A DNA stretch of 64,000 bases from Sphingomonas sp. 32-62-10 (GCA_002280555.1 NCEE01000012.1:1-64000); one strand, 5' to 3'; positions 33,721 to 43,649 are shown, counted from the stretch's first letter. Program-made: numbers and translations. Notes: generated by a model not told the origin, from the letters alone.

Positions 33721-33768
33721 CGTCATTTCCAACTTGTCTAGGAAAAATCCTATGGCTATTGGTGGGAA

Positions 33769-34410
33769 ATGGATCATGCTCGCGTTTGCGCCAATCTGAC
33801 CGACATGGCCGCGCGCCGGGGCGAGAGCCTGGCCGCGCTGTCGCGACTGCTCGGACGCAACGAAGCTTATCTCCAGCAATTCGTGAAGCGAGGATCGCCG
33901 CGGGCGCTTGGCGAACGCGAGCGACGGATCCTGTCGGACTATCTCGGCATGTCAGAGCATGATCTGGGCGCGCCTGACGCGGCAGGGCCACCGACCCGCT
34001 TGGTGTATGTGCCCCGCATCGACGCGGTTGCTTCCGCAGGGCCAGGCGGGGTGCTCGCGGATGACCGGGCGATCCTAGGCGAGGCAATCGATCCGGCATT
34101 GCTGCGGCAATGGGGCGTGCGCCCAGCCGAACTGTCGATTATCACCGCGCAGGGCGAATCGATGTTGCCGACAATTGCCGATGGTGACGACATGCTGGTC
34201 GACCGCGGCGACCAGCGCGTCGGCGCGCGCGGCGGGATCTATGTATTGCGGTTGCAGGGCTTGCTGGTGGTCAAGCGGCTCATGACGCGCGGCGGGTCGA
34301 TCGATGTGATCAGTGACAATCCCGCATTTCCCATCATCACAGTCACACCAGACGATGCTGCACTGGATGTTATCGGCCGGGTCGTTCGGATCACGCGGTT
34401 GTTGAAGTAA
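33769..34410 (+). CDS. XRE-like repressor with S24/LexA-type self-cleaving domain
   Basis: 213 residues. N-terminal helix-turn-helix (about 5-65; 'LAALSRLLGRNEAYLQQFVKRG'), then an S24 peptidase domain with a candidate Ala-Gly cleavage site (A90-G91), catalytic S131 in GESMLP and K169 in VVKRL. Proteins of this design repress genes until RecA filaments trigger self-cleavage, but many chromosomal copies have other roles. It is too different from LexA to be the main SOS repressor. Divergent from a two-gene cluster with a LexA-type box between. Confidence 0.88.
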   Translation: MDHARVCANLTDMAARRGESLAALSRLLGRNEAYLQQFVKRGSPRALGERERRILSDYLGMSEHDLGAPDAAGPPTRLVYVPRIDAVASAGPGGVLADDRAILGEAIDPALLRQWGVRPAELSIITAQGESMLPTIADGDDMLVDRGDQRVGARGGIYVLRLQGLLVVKRLMTRGGSIDVISDNPAFPIITVTPDDAALDVIGRVVRITRLLK

Positions 34411-34413
34411 CCG

Positions 34414-34587
34414 TCAGCGGCGATCGCGCCACCAGATAAGCAGCGCGAGCAGACAGCCGAGAATCAAGCCGCCAATCAGGCCGCGGGTCGATTCGCCAAA
34501 GAAAACGCCGCCAAACGCCCCAGCGATCGCGCCCATCGCGATCAGGAAGCCGCCAGCGGCAGGATTACGGGGAGGCGTATCATTCAT
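34414..34587 (-). CDS. 57-residue two-helix membrane protein
   Basis: MNDTPPRNPAAGGFLIAMGA opens a 57-residue protein with two Gly-rich hydrophobic helices joined by 'GESTRG' and ending in WWRDRR. The composition resembles small Gly-zipper membrane proteins. Start at 34587; the stop is 3 bases from the S24 gene stop (convergent). Function unknown. Confidence 0.6.
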   Translation of the reverse strand: MNDTPPRNPAAGGFLIAMGAIAGAFGGVFFGESTRGLIGGLILGCLLALLIWWRDRR

Positions 34588-34717
34588 CCGCTATGCCCTG
34601 CCATGGGATGGTGCGCGCCGCCAGTGTTCCCGTTCGCCTACTGGCAACGCAATTGTCCCCATCGTATTTACCATTGCCCGTAATCGTCGCGCCAGCTTTG
34701 CTCGCTATCCACCTGCC

Positions 34718-34966
34718 ATGTCCTTTGCATTTGATGACCCGGCTGAAGATGCCGCGCCGCAACCTCCCTATCTGCATGATCGCGCTGCATTTGATGATGC
34801 TGCCAGCTTGATTGCGCGCTTTGGCGACGACGCCGGTTTCGAAGCGGCGGCCTTGGCCGAACGCAGTCGCAACCTGGGTAATGCCATCGGCTTTTGCCGC
34901 TGGCGCCAGATCGAAAGGTTGATTGTGATCCTCGGTACAGAGCGGTCTTTCGGCACGATTCACTAG
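34718..34966 (+). CDS. 82-residue soluble protein of unknown function
   Basis: 'DDPAEDAAPQPPYLHDRAAFDDAASLIARFGDDAGFEAAALAERSRNLGNAIGFCRWRQIERLIVIL' reads as an acidic leader followed by two or three amphipathic helices. No cysteine pair, no membrane segment. Codon use fits the genome, and such short proteins recur in sphingomonads, but I cannot name a function. Confidence 0.65.
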   Translation: MSFAFDDPAEDAAPQPPYLHDRAAFDDAASLIARFGDDAGFEAAALAERSRNLGNAIGFCRWRQIERLIVILGTERSFGTIH

Positions 34967-35065
34967 AATGATTGTTCGGCGAACCGATCCGTTGTCACGG
35001 TGATTCTCTGTCTTGCTGCAAAGCTGGTGCTGTCCCTATCCAACCGTCGACGCTAGAGCGAGACG

Positions 35066-37069
35066 ATGGTTCGGCGTTTCATTTTCAGCAGCAGCTTGAT
35101 TGCCATTGCGATGGTTTTGCTGGTGGCTGCTGCACCGATCGACGCACACGCCCAGAATGCGCCGGTCGTTACGCCCAACGCTCAACGTATACCCCCACCT
35201 GAGGCTCCAGCCGATCGGACGTTATCCGATGACCTCGATCCCGATTCGCCAATGGCAGACTTGCCCGATCTCGGCGTCGCCTGGCCCGATCTGGCGACGA
35301 TGCCCGACAGTGCCGATCCTGATGCGCCAAAGGCCGACCTCGCCGAACTGACCAGCTATGATTACCGGATCGATGGGATTGATGCGGTTGCAGATGCCGT
35401 ATTCAAAGCGCGGTTCGACAGCCTTTCCGCACTTCGCATGCATCGCGGCGAGCCATCGAATGCTGCGCAGATCGAACGGCGTGCACGCGAGGATGGTGCG
35501 CTGCTCCAGACGCTGATGCGCGGCGCGGGCTATTATGACGCGCAGATCAGCAGCAGCGTCGAGACGAGTGCCGCCAGCCCGCTCGTTGTGCTCACCGTTG
35601 AACCAGGCGTGCAGTATAAGCTGGAAGGCGTTGCATTGCCCGGGCTGGCGGCAGCGGGCGACAAGGAAGCGCCGTTGCGTAAGGCGTTTGGTGTGGCGGC
35701 GAACGATCCCGTCAACGCCGATGCGATCGCCATTGGTGAGGCCGAACTGCGAACCCAGATCACCGAACAGGGTTTCCCCTTTGCCACGGTTGGCCAGTCG
35801 ACCGTCGTGATCGATCATGCCACCCAGACGGCCACGCTCGAATTGCCGGTAACGCCCGGTGGTGCGCGCGTTTTTGGTCGGGTGATCACTGCGCCCAATC
35901 GGCTGATGGGGGCGCGCCACATCGAAAAAATCGCTCGATTCAAGGCTGGCGATCGCTTTGATGAAAGTGCGCTTGATGATCTTCGTCGGGCATTGATTCA
36001 GACCGGAATTGTCTCATCGGCCGAAGTAAAGCCGGTCGAGGGCAAGCTACCGGGCACCGTCGACATCGATGTCGCGCTGCTGCCGGCGCCGCCGCGCACC
36101 GTCGCCGCCGAACTGGGCTATGGCACAGGCGAAGGCGTGCGCGCTGCGCTCAGCTGGACGCACCGCAACCTGTTCCCGCCGGAAGGCGCGCTCACCGTGC
36201 GCGCGGTGGCCGGTACGCAGGAGCAATCGGGCGGTCTCATCTTTCGGCGCAATAACTTCGAAGGTCGCGATCGGGTCCTGATCGCGCAGGCAACCGCCTC
36301 CAACGTCAATCGTGCCGCGTTCCAGGCGACGACGTTCACGCTCAGCGGCTCGCTCGAACGCCAGACAACAATCTTCTTTCAGAAAGCCTGGACCTGGTCG
36401 CTCGGTACCGAGCTCTCCGCATCGGACGAGCGCGACGTGATCGTATCGACCGGCGATCCCCGGCGGCGAACCTTCTTCATCGCCGCATTGCCGACCAGCC
36501 TGAATTATGACGGATCGGACGATCTGCTGAATCCAACCAAGGGGTTCCGGCTGGGCGGTCGCGTTTCGCCCGAACTGTCGTTGCAGGGTGCGGCCTTTGG
36601 CTATGCGCGCATCCAGATCGATGGCAGCGCCTATCAATCATTCGGGGATCGCATCACGCTGGCGGCGCGCGTGCGGCTGGGGACGATCGCCGGGGCGCCG
36701 CGAGATTCCATTGCGCCGTCACGACGCTTCTATGCCGGTGGTGGTGCATCGGTGCGCGGTTATGGCTTTCAGGATATCGGCCCGCGCGATCCAAACAATG
36801 ATCCGATCGGCGGGCGCAGTTTGACCGAATTTGCGGTCGAGGCGCGGTTGAAGCTGTTCGGGCCGTTCGGCCTGGTGCCCTTTTTCGATGCCGGCAACAT
36901 CTACACATCGGCGCTGCCGAAGTTTACGGGGCTGCAATATGGCGCGGGTGTCGGCCTGCGTTATTATTCGAATTTTGGCCCGATCCGGATCGATGTCGGC
37001 ACGCCGATCAACCCGCAGCCGGGTGATCCGCGGGTGGCCGTCTATGTGTCGCTGGGGCAAGCGTTTTGA
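35066..37069 (+). CDS. tamA: Outer-membrane assembly factor TamA (BamA/Omp85 family)
   Basis: 667 residues with a Sec signal peptide (about 1-30). An acidic linker, then POTRA domains (about 100-330; 'YYDAQISSSVE', 'ITEQGFPFATVGQ', 'GDRFDESALDDLRRALIQTGI') and a C-terminal 16-strand beta-barrel (about 340-667) with the Omp85 motif 'VRGYGF' and a terminal Phe. With TamB it helps insert autotransporters and other outer-membrane proteins. The stop overlaps the tamB start. Confidence 0.95.
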   Translation: MVRRFIFSSSLIAIAMVLLVAAAPIDAHAQNAPVVTPNAQRIPPPEAPADRTLSDDLDPDSPMADLPDLGVAWPDLATMPDSADPDAPKADLAELTSYDYRIDGIDAVADAVFKARFDSLSALRMHRGEPSNAAQIERRAREDGALLQTLMRGAGYYDAQISSSVETSAASPLVVLTVEPGVQYKLEGVALPGLAAAGDKEAPLRKAFGVAANDPVNADAIAIGEAELRTQITEQGFPFATVGQSTVVIDHATQTATLELPVTPGGARVFGRVITAPNRLMGARHIEKIARFKAGDRFDESALDDLRRALIQTGIVSSAEVKPVEGKLPGTVDIDVALLPAPPRTVAAELGYGTGEGVRAALSWTHRNLFPPEGALTVRAVAGTQEQSGGLIFRRNNFEGRDRVLIAQATASNVNRAAFQATTFTLSGSLERQTTIFFQKAWTWSLGTELSASDERDVIVSTGDPRRRTFFIAALPTSLNYDGSDDLLNPTKGFRLGGRVSPELSLQGAAFGYARIQIDGSAYQSFGDRITLAARVRLGTIAGAPRDSIAPSRRFYAGGGASVRGYGFQDIGPRDPNNDPIGGRSLTEFAVEARLKLFGPFGLVPFFDAGNIYTSALPKFTGLQYGAGVGLRYYSNFGPIRIDVGTPINPQPGDPRVAVYVSLGQAF

Positions 37070-40000
37070 GCAAGGGCGAGCCCGTTGCTGCGCCCAAGCT
37101 TCGGCAGTGGCGCTGGCACCGCTGGGTCGCCATCGGGCTGGGCGGGTTTGTGGCCTGCGTCCTCGCCGCACTGCTCCTCGCTGATTCCAGCTTCGGCCAC
37201 CGCTTCATCGCAGACCAGGTCGCTGCTCTCCGCCCCTCGAATGGGCTGCGGTATACGGTCGGGCGGATTAACGGATCAATCTATGGCGAGATGATCCTGA
37301 TCGACGTTCGGGTGCGCGATCCGAAGGGGCTGGTGCTCGAAGTGCCGCGCGCAACCCTGCGCTGGTCGCCGCTGGCATGGATTGCGAACCGGCTGGAGAT
37401 CAAGCGCCTCGCCATCCCGCAGGCGCGGCTCGCCAAATTGCCGGAAACGGTGCGCACCGGGAAGCCGAGCCCGGCGCTGCCGAGCTTCGATATTCTGATC
37501 GGCGAATTGGCGGTCGATCGGCTCGTCATCGATCGTGTCGTAACTGGTACCACCCGGGTCGGCAGCCTGACGGGCAAGGCCGATATCCATGACGGGCGGG
37601 CGCTCGTCGATCTGCGCGCAGTGGTGGCAGGAAGCGACCGACTGCTCCTGAAGCTCGATGCCGAGCCCGACCGCAACCGATTCGATATCGATCTGCGTGC
37701 GGCGGGCGTGGCCAAGGGCGTGCTTGCGAAGCTGGTCCGTGTGAACAAGGCGGTCAGTGCCGTGGTCGAAGGCAAGGGCAGCTGGACGCGCTGGCGCGGC
37801 ACCGCGCGCGCCGATGTCGGCGGTGCCCAGGTGGTCGATCTGTCACTCGGCAACGTCTCGGGTGCCTATACGCTGCTGGGCAGCCTGACCCCGTCGCGGA
37901 TGTCGACCGACAAGATCGTCCGGCTGGCGATGCCCCGGCTGTCGATCAATGGTGCTGCAACATTGGTGGCGCGGCAGCTCGATGGGCGACTATCGCTGCG
38001 ATCATCGGCGCTGGCGATCGAGACCATGGGCGGGCTCGATCTGGCGAAGAGCGCGTTTCGCGATCTGCGCATCCGCACGCAATTGCTGCAGCCCAAAGCG
38101 CTGGTCACGAAGATGGTGGGGCGCAAAGTCGAGTTGCGCGCGATCCTTGACGGCGCGTTCGATACGGCTGCGTTCGAGTACCGGCTGAGCGCCGATTTCG
38201 CGTCGTTCGGTAAGGAAGGCTTCGAGAATGTCCGCGCTGGCGGGCGAGGTCGCTTGTCGCCGCAACCGATCATCGTTCCGCTGCAACTCAGCGTTTCGCG
38301 GGTGACGGGCGTCGATGCCGTAGCGGGAGCGATCCTGCGCAACCTTCTTTTGGAGGGTACGTTGCGGGTCACGTCAGCGTTCATTACCGGCGCTGATCTG
38401 AAGTTTCGGTCTGACAAGCTGAAGGGCAGCTTCAACCTGCTTGTCGACTTGAAAAATGGTCGCTTCGATGTTGGCCTGAATGGCGGGCTGGCGCGGTATC
38501 TTATCCCGGGGCTCGGCATCGTTGATGTCATGTCGAAACTGCAGGTGGTGCCCGCGCCGGGCGGCAAAGGTGCGCGGATCATCGGCACGGCGACCGCGCA
38601 GTTCGTCCGGCTCGACAATAGTTTCTTTCGAACGCTTGCCGGCGGCTTGCCGCGTCTGACGAGTAACCTCGAACAATCGACCGATGGTATTCTTCACTTG
38701 CGCAATCTGGTGCTCACCGCGCCCGATATTCGGATCACGGGGTCGGGCTTCCGGCAGCGCAACGGTAGCGTCACCTTCGAAGGCAGCGGCACGCAGCGCA
38801 CCTATGGCCCGTTGACGCTCAAGCTGGTCGGGCGGCTCGAACGGCCAATGCTCGACCTCACCTTTGCGCGGCCCAATGAAGCGCTTGGTGTAAACAAGGT
38901 GCGCGCGCATCTTGATCCGACGCCGGAGGGCTACAGCTTCACCGCGAACGGCGGCTCGACGCTCGGCGATTTCGTGGGCAACGGACGGATCCTGTTGCCC
39001 AAGGGCGGGCAGGCGACGGTGGTGATCGCGGCACTCGACGTGGGCGGAATCAAGGGCAGCGGATCGCTGCTTGCAGCCGAGGGCGGCTTTGACGGGACGT
39101 TGACTGTCGGTGGCGGCGGAGGCGTAAGTGGCGCGATCGGCTTTGCCCCGGTGAACGGCGTACAGCGGATCGAGGTGCATCTCGATGCTTCCAATGCCCG
39201 CGTGCTCGGCGATGCAGTGCTGCGGCGTGGCAAGCTCGATCTGGTGACGATGCTCTATCCCCAAGGTGCCTCGGTAGAAGGGACCGCGAGGGGGGCGGGC
39301 CTGCGGCAAGGCTCGCTGGGTCTGGCACGATTTGAAGGCATGGCGTCGCTGCGCGGCGGGGTGGGCACAATCAAGGGATCGATCGCCGGTTCACGTGGCC
39401 GCGCATTCGACATTCGCGGCGAAGCCGATGTGACGCCTGATCGCTACCGTATTACGGCCGCGGGCACGATCGATCGCAAGCCGATCAAGCTGCTCGAACC
39501 CGCGATCGTCACACGCGCGGGCGATGGCTGGCGGCTGGAGCCGACAAAGCTCGATTTTGCAGGTGGCAATGCCGAACTCGGCGGGCGCTTCACCAGCGAT
39601 TCTGCTGCGATCGATGCCGATATGACGCGGATGCCGCTGACGATTCTTGATATCGCCTATCCCGGCCTTGGCTTGGCAGGCAGCGCATCGGGCAAGCTGA
39701 GCTTTGCCGAAGGGGCGGGGGCAGCGCCAGTCGGGAAAATCGACATGACGATCCGGGGCCTCAGCCGATCGGGGCTGGTGCTATCATCGCGGCCGATCGA
39801 TGTCGGGCTGGTCGGTGTGCTGCAACCTGACAAGGCCGCGATGCGCGCAGTGATGGCAAGCGGCGGCAAGACGATCGGTCGCGCCCAGGCCCGGCTCGCG
39901 CCGCTTGGCAGCGGCAGCCTGCGCGCGCGCCTCGCCAATGCCCAGCTGTTCGGGCAGCTTCGCTATGATGGCCCCGCTGACACACTGTGGCGGCTGACCG

Positions 40001-41232
40001 GGCTTGAGCTGTTCGACCTGTCCGGCCCGGTTGCTATCGCCGCCGATCTGGGCGGCAAAGTGAACGATCCGCGCATTCGCGGTGTGCTGCGCGCCAAGGG
40101 CGCTCGGCTGGAAAGTGCATCGACTGGTACAGTGCTGACCGGGGTCGAAGCGGCGGGCACTTTCAATGGATCGCAGCTGAGCTTCAGCAGCTTTTCCGCC
40201 GACGCCGGGAAGGGCGGGCGGGTGACGGGCAGCGGCAGCTTCGATTTCGCAGCGGTCAATGGCTATGGCATTGATTTGAAGCTGCAGGCCGACAAGGCCG
40301 TGATGATCAACCGCGACGATATTGGCGCTACCGTCACTGGCCCGCTGACGATTCGGTCGGATGGGGCGGGCGGTGTGATTGGTGGCGATGTCGTACTCAA
40401 CGCCAGCCGTTACCGGCTCGGCCAGGCAGTGGCGGCGAATGCGGTTCCCGTGCTCAACATCCGGGAGATCAACTTGCGTGACGGTATGGATGACGGCGAT
40501 GATCGCCGCGCCACCCCCTGGCGGCTCGACGTGCGGGCACGCGCGGCGAGCGGCGTGCGGGTAACCGGGCTGGGGCTCACCAGCGAATGGTCGGCCGACC
40601 TGCAGATTGGCGGCGCGCCCGACAATCCGGCGATCACCGGTCGCGCTGATATTGTGCGCGGTTATTATGAGTTTTCGGGCCGCGAATTTGCAATCGATCG
40701 CGGCATCATTCGCTTTGCCGGGGAAACACCCGCCAATCCCTCGATCGACATTGCCGCCAATGCCGACACCACTGGCCTGTCTGCCACCATCCGCGTCACT
40801 GGTCCGGCGACGCGCCCGCAAATCGGCTTCGCCAGCGTGCCAAGCCTACCGCAGGACGAGTTGCTGTCGCGGTTGCTGTTCGGCACCTCGATCACAAACC
40901 TGTCGGCAGCCGAAGCGTTGCAGCTGGCCGCCGCCGTCGCCTCGCTGCAAAAAGATGGCGGCTTTGGCCTGAATCCCATCAACGCGCTGCGCCGCGTGGC
41001 GGGGCTTGACCGGCTGCGCATCCTGCCCGCCGATACGAGTGTCGGCCGCACTACCTCCGTCGCGGCGGGCAAGTTCATCACTCGCAAACTCTATGCTGAG
41101 ATCATTAGTGACGGGCAGGGCTATTCGGCGACCCAGGTCGAATTTCAGGTGACGCGTTGGCTGTCGATCCTGTCGACGATTTCAACGCTGGGTCGGCAAA
41201 GCGTTAACGTGCGGGTGTCGAAGGATTATTGA
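37066..41232 (+). CDS. tamB: TamB-type inner-membrane translocation and assembly protein
   Basis: 1388 residues starting at a TTG whose T-T-G overlaps the tamA TGA. One N-terminal membrane helix (about 17-40) anchors a long periplasmic beta-rich repeat region, and the C-terminal DUF490 domain ends with 'LSRLLFGTSITNLSAAEALQLAAA' and a final beta-strand region that docks to TamA ('FQVTRWLSILSTIS'). It bridges the periplasm and is also related to AsmA-type lipid transfer proteins. Followed by a palindromic repeat that may end transcription. Confidence 0.95.
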   Translation: MSKGEPVAAPKLRQWRWHRWVAIGLGGFVACVLAALLLADSSFGHRFIADQVAALRPSNGLRYTVGRINGSIYGEMILIDVRVRDPKGLVLEVPRATLRWSPLAWIANRLEIKRLAIPQARLAKLPETVRTGKPSPALPSFDILIGELAVDRLVIDRVVTGTTRVGSLTGKADIHDGRALVDLRAVVAGSDRLLLKLDAEPDRNRFDIDLRAAGVAKGVLAKLVRVNKAVSAVVEGKGSWTRWRGTARADVGGAQVVDLSLGNVSGAYTLLGSLTPSRMSTDKIVRLAMPRLSINGAATLVARQLDGRLSLRSSALAIETMGGLDLAKSAFRDLRIRTQLLQPKALVTKMVGRKVELRAILDGAFDTAAFEYRLSADFASFGKEGFENVRAGGRGRLSPQPIIVPLQLSVSRVTGVDAVAGAILRNLLLEGTLRVTSAFITGADLKFRSDKLKGSFNLLVDLKNGRFDVGLNGGLARYLIPGLGIVDVMSKLQVVPAPGGKGARIIGTATAQFVRLDNSFFRTLAGGLPRLTSNLEQSTDGILHLRNLVLTAPDIRITGSGFRQRNGSVTFEGSGTQRTYGPLTLKLVGRLERPMLDLTFARPNEALGVNKVRAHLDPTPEGYSFTANGGSTLGDFVGNGRILLPKGGQATVVIAALDVGGIKGSGSLLAAEGGFDGTLTVGGGGGVSGAIGFAPVNGVQRIEVHLDASNARVLGDAVLRRGKLDLVTMLYPQGASVEGTARGAGLRQGSLGLARFEGMASLRGGVGTIKGSIAGSRGRAFDIRGEADVTPDRYRITAAGTIDRKPIKLLEPAIVTRAGDGWRLEPTKLDFAGGNAELGGRFTSDSAAIDADMTRMPLTILDIAYPGLGLAGSASGKLSFAEGAGAAPVGKIDMTIRGLSRSGLVLSSRPIDVGLVGVLQPDKAAMRAVMASGGKTIGRAQARLAPLGSGSLRARLANAQLFGQLRYDGPADTLWRLTGLELFDLSGPVAIAADLGGKVNDPRIRGVLRAKGARLESASTGTVLTGVEAAGTFNGSQLSFSSFSADAGKGGRVTGSGSFDFAAVNGYGIDLKLQADKAVMINRDDIGATVTGPLTIRSDGAGGVIGGDVVLNASRYRLGQAVAANAVPVLNIREINLRDGMDDGDDRRATPWRLDVRARAASGVRVTGLGLTSEWSADLQIGGAPDNPAITGRADIVRGYYEFSGREFAIDRGIIRFAGETPANPSIDIAANADTTGLSATIRVTGPATRPQIGFASVPSLPQDELLSRLLFGTSITNLSAAEALQLAAAVASLQKDGGFGLNPINALRRVAGLDRLRILPADTSVGRTTSVAAGKFITRKLYAEIISDGQGYSATQVEFQVTRWLSILSTISTLGRQSVNVRVSKDY

Positions 41233-41263
41233 TCCATTTTCTGTTTGCATAAGCCCCCATCTT

Positions 41264-41332
41264 CCGTTCGGGCTGAGCGAAGTCGAAGCCCAAGCGCTGC
41301 GCATGCCCTTCGACTTCGCTCAGGGCGAACGG
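41264..41332. repeat. Long palindromic repeat, family C, after tamB
   Basis: CCGTTCGGGCTGAGCGAAGT followed by CGAAGCC pairs almost perfectly with the mirrored GCCCTTCGACTTCGCTCAGG and GCGAACGG, with a short loop. The stem is about 27 bp. It lies between tamB and the convergent ATP-grasp-like gene and could act as a bidirectional terminator. This type of palindrome is common between genes in sphingomonads. Confidence 0.8.
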
Positions 41333-41353
41333 ATTGGGGGAGGATTAAGACAA

Positions 41354-42217
41354 CTAACGTCGGCGATGATCCGAACGCGCCGCAATCGCCGCCAGCACCG
41401 CCGCCGCTAACCGGGCGGGGACGCCGGGATCGATATCGGGATAGAGATCAGGCTCGATGGCCTCCACCTCAATGAGCGCCAACGTGCCGTCAGCGAGCCG
41501 GAGCAGATCGACCCGCGCGTAGAGCGGGGCGATGGGCAGGGCGTTCACCACCCGCTCGGCGAGTGCCACTTCTTCGTGGGCGGGGTCGAGCGGTGTGAAC
41601 ACCCCGCCAAATTGCGGCTGGACGCGAAAGTCGCCCGCCTTTGCTACCTTGCGCGCGGCATGGCTGAAAGCACCGTCGATGAAGAAGAGCGACAATTCGC
41701 CTTCTTCCCCCACCGAGGCGATGAAGGGCTGGATGATTGCCGCTGCGAGTGGTTCCACCCGGTCACCGCGCGACACCCGGGCGGTCTGATAACTGCCCGC
41801 CGAGATTTGCGGCTTCACGACCAGCGTATCGACACCAAATTGATCGAAGGCCGCGTCAACGCTGACTTGATCCGCATCGCCGAACCGGCTCGGGACGATG
41901 GGGATACCTTGCGCTTCCAGCTCGGCGAGATAGGTTTTGCGGGTGTTCCAGGCGAGCAAGGCGGGCGGATTGAGCAGCAACGACCCGGTCGGCCACGCCG
42001 CCAGCATCTCCAGCCAGCGATCAACCTGTGTGTGATAGCCCCAGGCGAAAAACGCCAGGGTTGCGTCCGCGTCTCCCGGCCCCAAATCCCACGGCCGAGG
42101 CCTGATCACCAACCCCGCTTCCGCAAAGGGCTGGTGATAGGGCTCAAGCTCATCCGCCGCCATATCGGCATAATCATCGCCCGTTGCCGGCATCAAGACA
42201 TCGATGAATACCGGCAT
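41354..42217 (-). CDS. ATP-grasp-like protein (RimK/glutathione-synthetase type)
   Basis: 287 residues. The middle and C-terminal regions carry ATP-grasp hallmarks: 'DTLVVKPQISAGSYQTARV' (nucleotide-binding Lys and Gly-rich loop) and 'YARVDLLRLADGTLALIEVEAIEPDLY' (metal-binding Asp/Glu). The N-terminus 'ELEPYHQPFAEAGLVIRPRPWD' is a pre-ATP-grasp fold. Members join an amine to a carboxylate; the substrate is unknown. Eight bases downstream of the aldehyde dehydrogenase gene on the same strand, so possibly cotranscribed. Confidence 0.8.
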   Translation of the reverse strand: MPVFIDVLMPATGDDYADMAADELEPYHQPFAEAGLVIRPRPWDLGPGDADATLAFFAWGYHTQVDRWLEMLAAWPTGSLLLNPPALLAWNTRKTYLAELEAQGIPIVPSRFGDADQVSVDAAFDQFGVDTLVVKPQISAGSYQTARVSRGDRVEPLAAAIIQPFIASVGEEGELSLFFIDGAFSHAARKVAKAGDFRVQPQFGGVFTPLDPAHEEVALAERVVNALPIAPLYARVDLLRLADGTLALIEVEAIEPDLYPDIDPGVPARLAAAVLAAIAARSDHRRR

Positions 42218-42224
42218 GACTGGT

Positions 42225-43649
42225 TCAAGCCGGTTCGCCGACGATGGTCTTTACTTCCATGAAATCGACCAGGCCGAACTTACCGTTTTCGCGGCCATTG
42301 CCCGATTGCTTGTAGCCGCCGAACGGTGCCGCGCCATCGGGGCTCCAGCTGTTGATCGTCACCAGACCTGCGCGCAGCCGCGGTGCGACTTTTGCCGCCG
42401 CCGCCGGATCGCCGGAGATCGTCGCGGACAGGCCATAGGGCGTATCATTGGCGATCCGGATGCCGTCTTCCAGCGTGTCATAGCTGGTGATCGTCGCGAC
42501 GGGACCGAAGGTTTCCTCCTGCGCGATCTTCATGTCGGGGGTGACATCAGCGAACAAAGTGGGGCGGATGTAATAGCCCGAATTGCGGCCATCGGGACGG
42601 CCGACGCCGCCGGTCACCAAGGTCGCGCCTTCGTCGATGGCCGACTGGATCAGGCCCTGAATCTTCTCGAACTGCGCCTTGTTGACGACCGGGCCGATAT
42701 GCGCGCCCATTTCCGCCGGATCGCCGACCACCACCGATTCCATGATCGTCTTGGCGATCGCGGTCGCGTCGCCGACCTGGCTCTTGTGCACGAGCAGCCG
42801 TGTAGGGGCGATGCAGCTTTGCCCCGAATTGGCGATCACGCCCATCAAGGTCGGCGGCAGCACCGCGCCGAGATCAGCGCCTTCGAGGACGAGGTTCGGG
42901 GCCTTGCCGCCCAGTTCCTGATGCACGCGCTTGACGGTGGCGGCAGCAGCCTGCGCCACGGCAATCCCCGCGCGGGTGGAGCCAGTGAAGCTCACCATAT
43001 CGACATCGCGGTGGCTCGACAGCGCCGATCCGACACCGGGGCCATCGCCATTGACGAGGTTGAACACGCCCGCCGGGACGCCCGCCTTGTCGAGGATTTC
43101 GGCGAGGATCACCGCACAGCTCGGCGCTTCCTCGGACGGCTTCAGGATGATCGTGTCACCAGCGGCGAGCGCGGGCGCGACCTTGGCGGTGATCTGGTTG
43201 AGCGGCCAGTTCCACGGCGTGATCATCGCGACGACGCCCAGTGGCTCATGCACCACGCGTGCCCGGCCGAGCCGTTCCTCGAACGGAAATTCGTTCAGCG
43301 CCTTAAGCGTCGAGATGAAATGGCCGAGCCCGGCGGGCACCTGCGCGGCGCTGGCAAAGCCGATCGGTGCGCCCATTTCCTCGCTCACCGCCTTGGCGAG
43401 ATCGGGCATGCGCGCCTTATATTCCTCGATAATGCGACCCAGCAGGGCGGCGCGATCGGCAATGCTCGACTGCGACCAGCTGTCAAACGCGGTGCGCGCG
43501 GCGGCGACCGCCTTGTCGACATCGGCCTGCGACCCCAGCGTGATTTCGGTGCACGGTGCTTCGGTTGCGGGGTTGATGACATGATGCACCGTCCCGCCTT
43601 CGCTCTCGACCCAGGCACCGTTGATATACTGCTTCAGATAGCTGTTCAT
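42225..43649 (-). CDS. NAD(P)-dependent aldehyde dehydrogenase
   Basis: 474 residues of the ALDH superfamily: 'TPWNWPLNQ', 'GDTIILKPSEEAP', 'FTGSTRAG', catalytic base E245 in QELGGKAPN and nucleophile C279 in NSGQSCIAP. Oxidises an aldehyde to the acid; the substrate cannot be told. Cytoplasmic. A cluster of AAGTTGCGG repeats lies 120-150 bases upstream and may be a regulator site. Confidence 0.95.
   Translation of the reverse strand: MNSYLKQYINGAWVESEGGTVHHVINPATEAPCTEITLGSQADVDKAVAAARTAFDSWSQSSIADRAALLGRIIEEYKARMPDLAKAVSEEMGAPIGFASAAQVPAGLGHFISTLKALNEFPFEERLGRARVVHEPLGVVAMITPWNWPLNQITAKVAPALAAGDTIILKPSEEAPSCAVILAEILDKAGVPAGVFNLVNGDGPGVGSALSSHRDVDMVSFTGSTRAGIAVAQAAAATVKRVHQELGGKAPNLVLEGADLGAVLPPTLMGVIANSGQSCIAPTRLLVHKSQVGDATAIAKTIMESVVVGDPAEMGAHIGPVVNKAQFEKIQGLIQSAIDEGATLVTGGVGRPDGRNSGYYIRPTLFADVTPDMKIAQEETFGPVATITSYDTLEDGIRIANDTPYGLSATISGDPAAAAKVAPRLRAGLVTINSWSPDGAAPFGGYKQSGNGRENGKFGLVDFMEVKTIVGEPA

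Noticed and set aside
33769..34410. The S24 gene as lexA itself
   Set aside because: Its N-terminal domain is XRE-like, not the LexA winged helix, and the overall sequence is unlike LexA.
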